Positions 44,601-53,834 of a stretch of DNA of 64,000 nucleotides are shown here, in pieces. The notes below the pieces were generated by a model. The model did no database searches. It saw only the letters and a list, made by a program, of their open reading frames with translations, and was not told where the DNA came from. The stretch covers positions 1,396,501 through 1,460,500 of the forward strand of contig NC_018485.1 of NCBI RefSeq assembly GCF_000304315.1, in the 5' to 3' direction. The position numbers were made by a program, and so were the translations under genes. This DNA is from Methylocystis sp. SC2 (lineage in GTDB: Bacteria > Pseudomonadota > Alphaproteobacteria > Rhizobiales > Beijerinckiaceae). The first letter of the stretch is position 1, and each line of letters opens with the position of its first letter.

Positions 44601-44680
44601 GGACGGCCTCCCTCTCTGTGGCGCTCCGGCGACCACGTCTTGGCACTTTAGATGCCGTTGAGGCGGGGCCGTCCACCCCA

Positions 44681-44776
44681 TCATTCCCGGCGGGCCGAAG
44701 GCCTGACCGGGAATCCAAGCCAAACCAAGAATGCTGGTCTTGCGCTGGATTCCCGATCGCGCGCGTCGGGAATGAC
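44681..44776 (+). repeat. Right fragment of repeat family A, after the IS
   Basis: TCATTCCCGGCGGGCCGAAGGCC, TGACCGGGAATCC and ATTCCCGATCGCGCGCGTCGGGAATGAC match the 30401-30527 copy along their length. It is the continuation of 43277-43301. Confidence 0.88.
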
Positions 44777-44845
44777 AGCCGAATGGTTCAAGCGGCCCAC
44801 ACCCCGGCCCTCCCCCGCTTCGCGGGAGAGGGAGAAGCCGCAGCG

Positions 44846-45844
44846 CTACGTCATCACCACATTCACGGCGCTTTCCGGCAGCTCCTTGCCGAAGCAGCGC
44901 TGGTAGAATTCGGCGACCAGCGGGCGCTCCAGCTCGTCGCATTTGTTCAGGAAGGTCATCCGGAAGGCGAAGCCGATGTCGCCGAAAATCTCGGCGTTCT
45001 CGGCCCAGGTGATCACCGTGCGCGGACTCATCACCGTCGAGAGGTCGCCGGCCATGAAGGCGTTGCGGGTCAGATCCGCGACCCGCACCATCTTATTGGC
45101 GACGTCGCGGCCTTCCTTCGTCGCGCCATAGGATTTCGCCTTGGCGAGCACGATATTGGTTTCCGCGTCATGCGGCAGGTAGTTCAGCGTCGCGACGATC
45201 GACCAGCGGTCCATCTGCGCCTGATTGATCTGCTGCGTGCCGTGGTAGAGGCCCGACGTGTCGCCGAGCCCCACCGTATTGGCGGTCGCGAACAGGCGGA
45301 ACGCCGGATGCGGCCGGATGACCCGGTTCTGATCGAGCAGCGTCAGCCGGCCGGAGACTTCGAGCACCCGCTGGATGACGAACATCACGTCGGGGCGCCC
45401 CGCGTCATATTCGTCGAAGCACAACGCCACGCAGTGCTGCACCGCCCAGGGCAGGATGCCGTCGCGAAATTCGGTGACCTGCTTGCCGTCCTTGAGGACG
45501 ATGGCGTCTTTGCCGACGAGGTCGATGCGCGAGATGTGGCTGTCGAGATTGACGCGCACGAAGGGCCAGTTGAGCCGCGCCGCCACCTGCTCGATATGGG
45601 TCGACTTGCCGGTGCCGTGATAGCCGGTGACCATCACGCGCCGGTTCCTGGCGAAGCCGGCGAGAATGGCGAGCGTCGTCTGCCGATCGAAGAGGTAGTC
45701 CGGGTCAAGATCCGGCACATGTTCGTTGCGCTCGGAAAAGGCGGGAACCTCCATATCGGAGTCGATTCCGAACACCTGGCGCACCGAGATCTTCATGTCC
45801 GGCGTGCTCTCGAGGCCCGTTGCGGCATATTCTACAGCGACCAA
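44846..45844 (-). CDS. cobS: Cobaltochelatase subunit CobS
   Basis: 332 aa AAA+ ATPase of the cobalt chelatase. Walker A is [19 protein letters not shown], Walker B is [16 protein letters not shown], and the sensor region reads [13 protein letters not shown] with the AAA insert [14 protein letters not shown]. Length is normal. It cooperates with CobT, from which it is separated by the IS and fmdB. Confidence 0.97.
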   Translation of the reverse strand: MVAVEYAATGLESTPDMKISVRQVFGIDSDMEVPAFSERNEHVPDLDPDYLFDRQTTLAILAGFARNRRVMVTGYHGTGKSTHIEQVAARLNWPFVRVNLDSHISRIDLVGKDAIVLKDGKQVTEFRDGILPWAVQHCVALCFDEYDAGRPDVMFVIQRVLEVSGRLTLLDQNRVIRPHPAFRLFATANTVGLGDTSGLYHGTQQINQAQMDRWSIVATLNYLPHDAETNIVLAKAKSYGATKEGRDVANKMVRVADLTRNAFMAGDLSTVMSPRTVITWAENAEIFGDIGFAFRMTFLNKCDELERPLVAEFYQRCFGKELPESAVNVVMT

Positions 45845-45928
45845 AATGCGTCCTCCTTGCGAGGACCGTTTCGTCCCCGCATGATTGCGCCGAAGATGTC
45901 TGCGCCGGCGCGGAAAAGCGGCGCGCGC

Positions 45929-46525
45929 TCAGACCAGCCGGGCGGCCCTCAGCGTCTTATAGGCATGGATGATTTCCCGCAATTTTTCCTCGCGGGAGCG
46001 GTCGCCGCCATTGGCGTCGGGATGATGGCGCTTGACGAGCTCCTTGTAACGCGCGCGGATTGTCACGGCGTCCGCCGTCTCCTCAAGCCCCATCGCGACG
46101 AACGCCCTGATCGTCACGGGCGAATGCTGCGGACCACGGCGCTCGGCCGGCTGAGGACGGCGAAAGCGCTGGCGATAGACGGCGAGCGGATCGGCCGCCG
46201 TCATCGTGTCCTCGCGAAAACCCGCCTGTCCGCGTCTCGTCCCCATCGACCATGTCGGGCGATGCCCGACCGTCGCGTCCTTCATGTAGCGGGCGACCGA
46301 AGCATCATCCATGCCGTTGAAATAATTGTATGTGGCGTTGTATTCCCGAACATGTTCGAGGCAGAAGCAGAGATACTGCCCCTCACGCAGCCGGCCCATC
46401 GGCGCGCGGTGGACGCCCTCCGCCTCGCAGCCGGGGGAATCGCAGCGCGTCACGGTCTCGCGCCGAGTTTCGCGCGGCTGGCGCTTGGTTCGGATGCGGT
46501 CGAAGAGGGGCGAATTCAGGTCCAT
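45929..46525 (-). CDS. J-domain protein, DnaJ-like
   Basis: 198 aa. The J domain is C-terminal (VTIRAFVAMGLEETADAVTIRARYKELVKRHHPDANGGDRSREEKLREIIHAYKTLR), with the HPD motif. The N-terminal part holds CDSPGCEAEGVHRAPMGRLREGQYLCFCLEHVREYN, a Cys/His cluster that probably binds zinc. Commonly found between bolA and cobS in alphaproteobacteria. Works with DnaK. Confidence 0.9.
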   Translation of the reverse strand: MDLNSPLFDRIRTKRQPRETRRETVTRCDSPGCEAEGVHRAPMGRLREGQYLCFCLEHVREYNATYNYFNGMDDASVARYMKDATVGHRPTWSMGTRRGQAGFREDTMTAADPLAVYRQRFRRPQPAERRGPQHSPVTIRAFVAMGLEETADAVTIRARYKELVKRHHPDANGGDRSREEKLREIIHAYKTLRAARLV

Positions 46526-46611
46526 TTCATTCCATTATGATGGCGCCGCAGCGCGCCGCAAGCGCAACCAAGCGCCAATGTGCTAAATCGGCGGTCGAAC
46601 CGGAGATAAAC

Positions 46612-46908
46612 ATGACGGATCAGGGTAAAGGCGTCGTCAAGACGCGCATTGCGCAGAAACTCACCGAAGCCCTTGCGCCAGCGGCGCTCAACGTGATCGA
46701 CGAATCGCACAGCCATGCGGGGCACGGGCATCACCATCCCGACGGGGAAACCCACTTCAGAGTGGAGGTGGTGAGCGCGGCTTTCGAGGGCAAGAGCTTG
46801 ATCGAGCGGCACCGTCTCGTCAATGCGCTTCTCTCCGACGAGTTGGCCGAACGCGTCCACGCGCTGGCGATCAGCGCCAAAACGCCGCACGAAGCCGCGC
46901 CCGTCTAA
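46612..46908 (+). CDS. bolA: BolA family protein
   Basis: 98 aa. BolA fold with the characteristic VIDESHSHAGH and ETHFRVEVVSAAFEGKSLIERHRLVNALLSDEL, including the conserved FxGKSxxxRHR stretch. BolA proteins work with monothiol glutaredoxins in iron-sulfur handling and stress. Start chosen at MTDQGKGVV. Divergent from the J-domain gene. Confidence 0.94.
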   Translation: MTDQGKGVVKTRIAQKLTEALAPAALNVIDESHSHAGHGHHHPDGETHFRVEVVSAAFEGKSLIERHRLVNALLSDELAERVHALAISAKTPHEAAPV

Positions 46909-46913
46909 GGCCG

Positions 46914-47231
46914 TCAACTGCGCAGCGGGACGCCATCGGCGCCGCAGTCGATCTCGGAAACGTCCTCGCCCATGGCGATGCGGGCGCGCACCAGCGCCCC
47001 GTCGGCGCCATAGGCGTAATCGTGGCGCAGTTCCACCTCGCCATAAACGAGCTTCTCACAACTGATGATCCTGCCCTCGGCGTCATAAGTCGCACGAAAA
47101 TAGGTGTTGCGGTTCATAAGCTCGCTCGCCTCGAGCGGCCCCAGGAGCTTCAATGGCAAGCGAACCCCGGAACAGGAGAGAAAATACCGGCATTCTTCGA
47201 CATTCGGCGCTTCATTCATCTCCGACATCAT
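46914..47231 (-). CDS. Conserved hypothetical protein
   Basis: 105 aa starting MMSEMNEAPNVEECRYFLSCSGVRLPLKLLGPLE. It includes NRNTYFRATYDAEGRIISCEKLVYGEVELRHDYAY, a compact domain often found near bolA and cobS in this order. Function unknown. Convergent with bolA, 5 bases apart. Confidence 0.72.
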   Translation of the reverse strand: MMSEMNEAPNVEECRYFLSCSGVRLPLKLLGPLEASELMNRNTYFRATYDAEGRIISCEKLVYGEVELRHDYAYGADGALVRARIAMGEDVSEIDCGADGVPLRS

Positions 47232-47410
47232 CGCTCTCCCTCGTGCCCGGCGTTTCTTTAGGCGACGCCGCGCAACTATACGAGAAAATCGCGCCAACCT
47301 GATGGCTCCCAACTGCGCGGCTGAAGCCAGCGGCTCTTGACGGTCGGCTGGCCAACGCGTAGGCGCGGGCCGCGCGGCGCTGCGCTGCGCCGCATCGAGA
47401 GGGCTGCACC

Positions 47411-48592
47411 ATGGCCGCCGTCGACAAAATGGCGAAACCCGCCGCTAAGCCGGCCAATCCCTGCTTTTCCTCCGGCCCCTGCGCCAAGCGCCCGGGATGG
47501 GCGCTGGCGCATCTCGCCGGGGCGGCGCTCGGCCGCTCCCACCGATCGAAGGCCGGCAAAGCGAAGCTGGCGCAGGCCATCGCGCTGACGCGGGAGATCC
47601 TGCGCGTTCCCGGCGATCACCGCATCGGCGTCGTGCCGGCCTCCGACACCGGCGCCGTGGAGATCGCGCTCTGGTCGCTGCTCGGCCCCAGGGGCGTCGA
47701 CGTCGTCGCCTGGGAAAGCTTCTCGAAAGACTGGGTCAATGATGTCCTGAACCAGTTGAAGATCGAGAAAGCGCGAAGTCTCGTCGCGCCCTATGGCGAA
47801 TTGCCGGATCTGTCGCAGATCGACTTCGACAATGACGTCGTCTTCGCCTGGAACGGCACGACCTCCGGCGTGCGCGTCCCCAGCGCCGATTTCATTCCTA
47901 CGGATCGCAAGGGTCTGACGATCTGCGACGCGACCTCGGCGGCCTTTGCGCAGCCCTTGGACTTCGCCAAGCTCGATGTGACGACCTACAGCTGGCAAAA
48001 GGTTCTTGGCGGCGAGGCCGCGCATGGCATGCTGATTCTCTCGCCGCGCGCCGTCGAGCGGCTCGAGAGCTATGCGCCGCCATGGCCGATGCCGAAGATT
48101 TTCCGGCTGACGAAAAAAGGGAAGCTGAACGAGGGGATTTTCCAGGGCGAGACGATCAACACGCCCTCGCTGCTTGCGGTCGAAGATTATCTCGACGCGC
48201 TTTCCTGGGCGAAATCGATCGGCGGGCTTGAGGCGCTGTTCGCGCGCTCGAACGCCAATGCGCGGGCCGTCGGCGACTGGGTTGAAAAGACGCCCTGGAT
48301 CGACTTCCTCGCCAAGGATCCGGCGACCCGCTCCAACACCAGCGTCTGCCTCATCTTTTCCGCTGAGAGCGCGGCGAAAGACGCCGACGCGCAGGCGGCG
48401 CTCGCCAAGAAGATGGTTACGATGATCGAAAGCGAGGGCGCCGGCTATGATTTTGCCGCCTATCGCGACGCGCCGCCGGGCTTTCGCATCTGGTGCGGCG
48501 CGACGGTGGAAACCGCCGACGTGGCGCTGCTCACCAAATGGCTCGACTGGGCCTATGCGCAAGCTTGCGGCGAGGCTGCGCAAGCGGCGTGA
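47411..48592 (+). CDS. serC: Phosphoserine aminotransferase
   Basis: 393 aa PLP enzyme of serine synthesis, also relevant to the serine cycle. N-terminus [17 protein letters not shown], the PLP-binding Lys in [23 protein letters not shown], and [19 protein letters not shown]-terminal [11 protein letters not shown] and [16 protein letters not shown]. Length is normal for the alphaproteobacterial form. serA follows 237 bases on, same strand. Confidence 0.95.
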   Translation: MAAVDKMAKPAAKPANPCFSSGPCAKRPGWALAHLAGAALGRSHRSKAGKAKLAQAIALTREILRVPGDHRIGVVPASDTGAVEIALWSLLGPRGVDVVAWESFSKDWVNDVLNQLKIEKARSLVAPYGELPDLSQIDFDNDVVFAWNGTTSGVRVPSADFIPTDRKGLTICDATSAAFAQPLDFAKLDVTTYSWQKVLGGEAAHGMLILSPRAVERLESYAPPWPMPKIFRLTKKGKLNEGIFQGETINTPSLLAVEDYLDALSWAKSIGGLEALFARSNANARAVGDWVEKTPWIDFLAKDPATRSNTSVCLIFSAESAAKDADAQAALAKKMVTMIESEGAGYDFAAYRDAPPGFRIWCGATVETADVALLTKWLDWAYAQACGEAAQAA

Positions 48593-48829
48593 CGTCGCGG
48601 CGAGGTTCCGTCGAAGAGCGGGGACTCGGTAGGCTTATTGCTGTCGCGGCCAAACGGCGTGCGTTGATACCTGCGTTTTTTTTGTCGCTGTCCAACGGTT
48701 CGCCTTCTCGGTAGAGTCTTGATTTGAGTGATACGAAAGCTCCCACTAATTCAAGCGTTAAAAAACCCTGGATTGCGCTTGACGCTCGGCGCATGGGGCG
48801 CGTCGCTCCTTTCTTTGCAGGATGATCAC

Positions 48830-50416
48830 ATGCCGCCGCGCGTTCTCATCTCAGATTCTCTTTCGCCGGCCGCCGCACAGATTTTCCGCCTGCGCGGCCT
48901 CGACGTCGATTTCGAACCGACCCTGGGAAAAGACAAGGACAAGCTTGCCGCCGCGATCGCCGACTATGACGGACTCGCGATCCGTTCGGCGACGAAGGTG
49001 ACCGCCGACATCTTTGCGCGGGCGCCGCGGCTCAAGGTCGTCGGCCGCGCCGGCATCGGCGTCGACAATGTCGACGTCGCCGCCGCCACCGCGCGCGGCG
49101 TCATCGTCATGAACACGCCCTTCGGCAATTCCATCACCACCGCCGAACACGCGATCGCGCTGATGTTCGCCCTGGCTCGCGAAATTCCCGCCGCCGACGC
49201 CTCGACCCAGGCCGGCAAATGGGAGAAGAACCGCTTCATGGGCGTCGAGATCACCGGCAAGACGCTTGGCGTCGTCGGCTGCGGCAATATCGGCGCGAAT
49301 GTCGCCGAACGCGCGCTCGGCCTGAAGATGCGCGTGATCGCCTTCGATCCTTATCTCACGCAAGAGCGCGCCAGCGAGCTTGGCGTCGAAAAAGTAGACC
49401 TCGACGAACTCTTGGCTCGAGCCGACTTCATCACATTGCATACGCCGCTTACGGCGCAGACGAAAAATATCCTCTCGGCGGAAAACCTCGCCAAGACGTG
49501 CAAGGGCGTGCGCATCATCAATTGCGCGCGCGGCGGGCTGGTCGACGAAGAAGCGCTGCGCAAGGCCCTCGACGACGGCCATGTCGCCGGCGCCGCCTTC
49601 GACGTGTTCGCGCAGGAGCCGGCGACCGAAAACCCATTGTTCGGCCATCCGCACGTCGTCTGCACGCCGCATCTCGGCGCGTCGACGAGCGAGGCGCAGG
49701 AAAAGGTCGCGCTGCAGATCGCCGAACAGATGGCGGATTATCTGATGCGCGGCGCAATCGCCAACGCCGTGAATTTCCCCTCGATCAGCGCCGAAGAGGC
49801 GCCGCGGCTGAAACCCTTCGTCGAACTTGCCGAAAAGCTCGGTCTCTTCGTGGGTCAGGTCGCGCGCGCCGGCGTCGACACATTGTCGATCGTCTACGAA
49901 GGCGCCGTCGCGTTGCAGAAGACCCGGCCGATCTCGGCGGCTGCGATCTCCGGGCTGCTTCGACCCATTCTCGAAGACGTCAATCCGGTGTCGGCGCCGA
50001 TCCTCGCCAAGGAGCGCGGCCTCGCCATCGAGGAAATCACCCGCGAGGCGCAAGGCGACTATGAATCTCTTGTCACGCTCAGCGCGCATACCGCGCAGGG
50101 CGACATTTGCGTTTCGGGAACGGTTTTCCACGACGGCAAGCCGCGAATCGTCGGCATCGGCGACATTGGCGTCGACGCCGAATTCGCGCCGTCGATGATC
50201 TATCTGACGAATGAAGACAGACCTGGATTCATTGGCAGATTCGCCGGCGTGCTCGGCGAAGCCGAGGTCAATATCGCCACGTTCGCGCTCGGCCGCGACA
50301 GGCCCGGCGGCGGCGCGGTCGCGCTCGTCGCCATCGACGGCGATTTGCCGGCCGACGCGCTTGCCGATCTCAAGAGCCTGCCCGGCGTGAAACAGGCGAC
50401 GACGCTTAAATTCTGA
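48830..50416 (+). CDS. serA: D-3-phosphoglycerate dehydrogenase
   Basis: 528 aa. NAD-dependent first step of serine synthesis. NAD fold GKTLGVVGCGNIGANVAERALGLKMRVIAFDPYL, catalytic RIINCARGGLVDEEAL and HVVCTPHLGASTSEAQEKVALQ, an intervening domain, and a C-terminal ACT domain (MIYLTNEDRPGFIGRFAGVLGEAEVNIATFALGRD) for feedback control. Start at ATG 48830, where MPPRVLISDSL begins. Confidence 0.96.
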   Translation: MPPRVLISDSLSPAAAQIFRLRGLDVDFEPTLGKDKDKLAAAIADYDGLAIRSATKVTADIFARAPRLKVVGRAGIGVDNVDVAAATARGVIVMNTPFGNSITTAEHAIALMFALAREIPAADASTQAGKWEKNRFMGVEITGKTLGVVGCGNIGANVAERALGLKMRVIAFDPYLTQERASELGVEKVDLDELLARADFITLHTPLTAQTKNILSAENLAKTCKGVRIINCARGGLVDEEALRKALDDGHVAGAAFDVFAQEPATENPLFGHPHVVCTPHLGASTSEAQEKVALQIAEQMADYLMRGAIANAVNFPSISAEEAPRLKPFVELAEKLGLFVGQVARAGVDTLSIVYEGAVALQKTRPISAAAISGLLRPILEDVNPVSAPILAKERGLAIEEITREAQGDYESLVTLSAHTAQGDICVSGTVFHDGKPRIVGIGDIGVDAEFAPSMIYLTNEDRPGFIGRFAGVLGEAEVNIATFALGRDRPGGGAVALVAIDGDLPADALADLKSLPGVKQATTLKF

Positions 50417-50596
50417 ATGGGCGCGCGGCGGCAGTGTTGCAAGTCTGCCACTCTCCCAGAAGAAACGCGGCTTGTCCTGAGTTTCGCGCGTCGGCCCGCT
50501 TGCTTGCGCGAGCGGCCTGCGGGAGTAATCATCAGCGCGTCTGCGTCACAATTGGGGTCGGCGCGACGTCAGCCCACTTTTGGACAAGGGAAAACC

Positions 50597-51223
50597 ATGC
50601 GGCGTCTCGCTTTTGCACTGATTTGCGCCTTTGGCGCGCTCGGCGCCCTGTCGTCTCCAGTATCCGCGCGCAGCCCCGCCCCGCAGCCTGCCCCGGCGCC
50701 GGCGCCGGTCGACCCTTTCGCGGCGCTGTTCGGCGGCGGCTCCTTCGCCCCGCAAACCAGCGACGGGCGTCCGCAGGCGGTCGCCGTTCCGCGCGAGACC
50801 GTCCCCTTCGACGCCAAATATGCGCCCGGCACGGTGATCATCGCCACCAATGAGCGTCGCCTCTATTATGTGCTCGGCAACGGCCAGGCGATCCGCTACG
50901 GCGTCGGCGTCGGCCGCCCCGGTTTCGAATGGGCCGGCACCCGCTTCGTCGCCCATAAGCGCGAGTGGCCGGACTGGACGCCGCCGGCGCAAATGCTGCG
51001 TCGCCGCCCCGACCTGCCGCGGCATATGGAGGGCGGCCTCAACAACCCGCTCGGTGCGCGCGCCATGTATCTCTCCGGCACGCTGTACCGCATCCACGGC
51101 TCCAACGAGCCATGGACCATTGGACAGGCCGTGTCGTCGGGCTGCATACGGATGACCAATGACGACGTGGTCGACCTCTACAATCGCGTCAAGATCGGCA
51201 CCCGCGTGGTCGTAACGCGATAA
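50597..51223 (+). CDS. L,D-transpeptidase (YkuD domain)
   Basis: 208 aa exported enzyme that crosslinks peptidoglycan peptides by 3-3 links. Signal peptide (FALICAFGALGALSSPVSA), then a YkuD domain with YRIHGSNEPWTIGQAVSSGCIRMTNDDVVDLY, containing the catalytic Cys in SxGCIRM and the His in IHGSN. Start at ATG 50597. Confidence 0.94.
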   Translation: MRRLAFALICAFGALGALSSPVSARSPAPQPAPAPAPVDPFAALFGGGSFAPQTSDGRPQAVAVPRETVPFDAKYAPGTVIIATNERRLYYVLGNGQAIRYGVGVGRPGFEWAGTRFVAHKREWPDWTPPAQMLRRRPDLPRHMEGGLNNPLGARAMYLSGTLYRIHGSNEPWTIGQAVSSGCIRMTNDDVVDLYNRVKIGTRVVVTR

Positions 51224-51281
51224 GAATTACGGCGACGTTTTGAACGGCCGGCGCTCGCGTCGGCCGATTCATTTTGCAGGA

Positions 51282-51656
51282 TTATTTTTCTCCAGGCCGG
51301 TCGCGATCGAGCCCCTTCGCTGCAAGCTCTTCGAGATAGGACGAGAACCGCTCCGCCGCCGTCTCGCCGAGCTCGCGCAGATATCGCCACGTGTAGATCC
51401 CGGTGCGGTGCATGTCGTCGAAGTCGAGCCGCACGGCGTAATTGCCGACCGGCGCGACCGCGATGATCGCGACATTGCGCTTGCCGCCGACAGTCTTGCG
51501 CTCCTTTGCAGAATGGCCCTGCACTTCCGCGCTCGGACTCTGCGTGCGCAAAAGCTCGGCGCTGAGCGCGAATTGCGCGCCATCGTCGAAGGAGACGTTC
51601 AGCATCCGTCCGCCTTCCGAGAGGCGGAGTTCCGTTGGCCAGGACTCCTGCCCCAT
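51282..51656 (-). CDS. DUF971 family protein (gamma-butyrobetaine hydroxylase-like N-terminal domain)
   Basis: 124 aa: WPTELRLSEGGRMLNVSFDDGAQFALSAELLR at the start, and VGNYAVRLDFDDMHRTGIYTWRYLRELGE, the conserved GIYTWxYLRxLG. Related domains bind iron-sulfur or act in its assembly. Function not established. Confidence 0.88.
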   Translation of the reverse strand: MGQESWPTELRLSEGGRMLNVSFDDGAQFALSAELLRTQSPSAEVQGHSAKERKTVGGKRNVAIIAVAPVGNYAVRLDFDDMHRTGIYTWRYLRELGETAAERFSSYLEELAAKGLDRDRPGEK

Positions 51657-51760
51657 ATGCGTCTCCCGGGCCCGTTGTGGCGTGAGGCGATTTGCGGGCC
51701 GAGTTCTGGCCGCCTCCCAAAATCTCTATCGCCTTCGCGCGACGAGCGCCAACGCGATCC

Positions 51761-53626
51761 TCACTGAAGGCGAGCTTTCTCGCTCCACCAGCTCTCCAAA
51801 GTGAGGCCAAACGGAATCATAGGGAAGAGCGGCGTGTGCGCAGGATGGCGGATGGCGGCGCGATGCGCGCACCAGATGGCGTTCGCGTGCTGCAGAGGCA
51901 CGAAATAGAATCCCGAGAGCAATACGCGATCGAGCGCGCGCGCCGCCCAAATGCTGTCCGCCTTCGTCCGGGACGCGAGCAGATTGTCGAGCGCGGCGTC
52001 GAGCGCCGGCGAAGCGGCGCCGGCGAGATTGAACGAATTCTTCCGGTTGAGACTTTCCGTGCTCCACCGGTTCAACTGCTCCTGACCGGGAACCGCATAC
52101 GCAACCCATTGCCCGATCATCATATCATATTCGAAGCGCTGCCGGCGGCGCTGGTACTGGACTTCGTCATATAAGCGCGGATTGGCTTCGATGCCGATGC
52201 GCTTCAGCGCGGCGGCGAAATTGAGCGCAAGCCGCTCTTCGTCGCGATCGCGAATCATGATTTCGAATATGATCGGAGCGCCATCCTTCTGGAGGCGCCC
52301 GTCGATGAGGACGTAGCCGGCGTCGGCGAGAAGCGTTTGCGCGCGCTTCGCGACCGCGCGATCGCGCCCAGAACCGTCGTGCTGAACGGGTCGCCAACGC
52401 CCCTCGAGAATGTCGTCGCGGACGACGCCCGGAAAATTCGCAAGAAAGCCGCGCTCGGCGGCGCTCGCGGGACGCCCCGTCGAGGCGTAGTCCGACTCGC
52501 CGAAGTAACTCTCCGTGCGCGTATAGAGTCCGCCGTAGAAATTGGCGTTGATCCACTCGAAGTCATACATCATGGCGATGGCTTCGCGCAGCCGCACGTC
52601 GCGAAAGACGGCTTTGCGCAGATTGAAGACGAAACCTTCCATCCCCGTCGGCCGGCCGGGGCGCAGCGCTTCCTTCACAACGGCGCCGCTGCGAACAGCG
52701 GGAAAATCATAACCCGTCGACCACCGCGCGGCGCTCGTCTCCTCGCCATAGTCGATAAGTCCCGCCTTCAGCGCCTCGAACAACGCCGCGCCGTCGCGAT
52801 AGTAATCGACGGCGATCTCGTCGAAATTATAGAGCCCGCGTTGACTCGGTATGTCGCGGGCCCAGTAGTCGGGGTCGCGGCGCAAAACCAGACGCGAACC
52901 CGCTTTGGACTCTGAAATCACATAAGGGCCGGAGCCGAGCGGGATCGTCATATCGAGCTCGTCGAAGCGCTCCACATTGGTCGCCTTCTTCGACAGAACC
53001 GGCATGGCGGCGAGAATGAGCGGCGCTTCGCGATCCTTCACGCCGGTCAGATCGAAACGGACGGTATGGTCGTCGAGCGCCACGGCGGATGTCACCGAAG
53101 CGAAAGTCACGCGATGATTCGGCCGACCTTTCGACTTGAGCAATTCAAAGGAAAATAGAACGTCCGAGGCGACGATCGGCGTTTTGTCGGAAAAGCGCGC
53201 CCGAGGATCGAGGCGAAATGTGACGCGCTCGCGGCCGTCGTCGATTTCGACGGACTGGGCGATCAGCGGATAAAGCGAATAGGGTTCGTCCTGCGATCGG
53301 GTCATCAGGCTTTGCAGCACATTGTCGACGATGTGCTGCGGCGCGACCCCGAATCTGGCGTTGAACGGATTGAGACTTTCGAATCCCCCGCGCCGGCCGA
53401 GCCGCAGCGCGCCGCCTTTTGGCGCGTCGGGATTTGCATAAGGAAAATGAGCGAAATCCTTCGGCAACGCAGGTTCGCCATAGAGCGCGAGACCATGCGT
53501 GACGGGAGCGCTCGAAGGCTTATCGGCAAGCGCCGAAACCGGCGGCGAGATCGCCGTCAATTGGACAAGCGCCGCGAGACGCGCGGCGGCGATCATGCGT
53601 CCGATTGCGTGGCCAGCGCGAAGCAT
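51761..53626 (-). CDS. mbnE: Extracellular solute-binding protein of the methanobactin locus (MbnE-like)
   Basis: 621 aa family 5-type peptide-binding protein. Signal peptide (ARLAALVQLTAISPPVSALA), then THGLALYGEPALPKDFAHFPYANPDAPKGGALRLGRRGGFESLNPF, YSLYPLIAQSVEID, GSGPYVISESKAGSRLVLRRDPDYW and LRLREAIAMMYDFEW-type segments. MbnE proteins bind methanobactin after TonB import in Methylosinus; here it follows mbnT in the same direction. GGAGGCGATGCG precedes the start. Confidence 0.82.
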   Translation of the reverse strand: MLRAGHAIGRMIAAARLAALVQLTAISPPVSALADKPSSAPVTHGLALYGEPALPKDFAHFPYANPDAPKGGALRLGRRGGFESLNPFNARFGVAPQHIVDNVLQSLMTRSQDEPYSLYPLIAQSVEIDDGRERVTFRLDPRARFSDKTPIVASDVLFSFELLKSKGRPNHRVTFASVTSAVALDDHTVRFDLTGVKDREAPLILAAMPVLSKKATNVERFDELDMTIPLGSGPYVISESKAGSRLVLRRDPDYWARDIPSQRGLYNFDEIAVDYYRDGAALFEALKAGLIDYGEETSAARWSTGYDFPAVRSGAVVKEALRPGRPTGMEGFVFNLRKAVFRDVRLREAIAMMYDFEWINANFYGGLYTRTESYFGESDYASTGRPASAAERGFLANFPGVVRDDILEGRWRPVQHDGSGRDRAVAKRAQTLLADAGYVLIDGRLQKDGAPIIFEIMIRDRDEERLALNFAAALKRIGIEANPRLYDEVQYQRRRQRFEYDMMIGQWVAYAVPGQEQLNRWSTESLNRKNSFNLAGAASPALDAALDNLLASRTKADSIWAARALDRVLLSGFYFVPLQHANAIWCAHRAAIRHPAHTPLFPMIPFGLTLESWWSEKARLQ

Positions 53627-53834
53627 CGCATCGCCTCCTTCGCCAGATCGGCCGATTGAAACTATTCGGCCCGGTCAATCTCCGATTCGAAATACGATTG
53701 AGCGCGATCGCCGCATCGGGCGGCGCATTATTGGGTCAGAGAGGATGTCGCGGCGGAAAGCGTTCACGAAGCTTCGCCGAAAAGGCGCTCGTGTGGCGGG
53801 CGCCGCCCCAAAAACAGGGCGGCGCACGATCGCA

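Larger units (their letters stand above)
43302..44680 (-). mobile_element. IS110/IS1111-family insertion sequence
   Basis: About 1.38 kb. A 14-bp perfect inverted repeat (GTGGACGGCCCCGC) lies just inside the ends, at 43304-43317 and, as its complement, at 44663-44676. One transposase gene is present, and the long non-coding part (about 240 bases) is downstream of it, which is the arrangement of the IS1111 group. It has inserted inside a family A repeat, between fmdB/cobT and cobS. The 4 bases TCAT flank both sides (43298-43301 and 44681-44684). Exact ends are inferred from these repeats. Confidence 0.88.

Noticed and set aside
48851..50131. Minus-strand frame of 426 aa opposite serA
   Set aside because: Shadow frame; serA has full family support.
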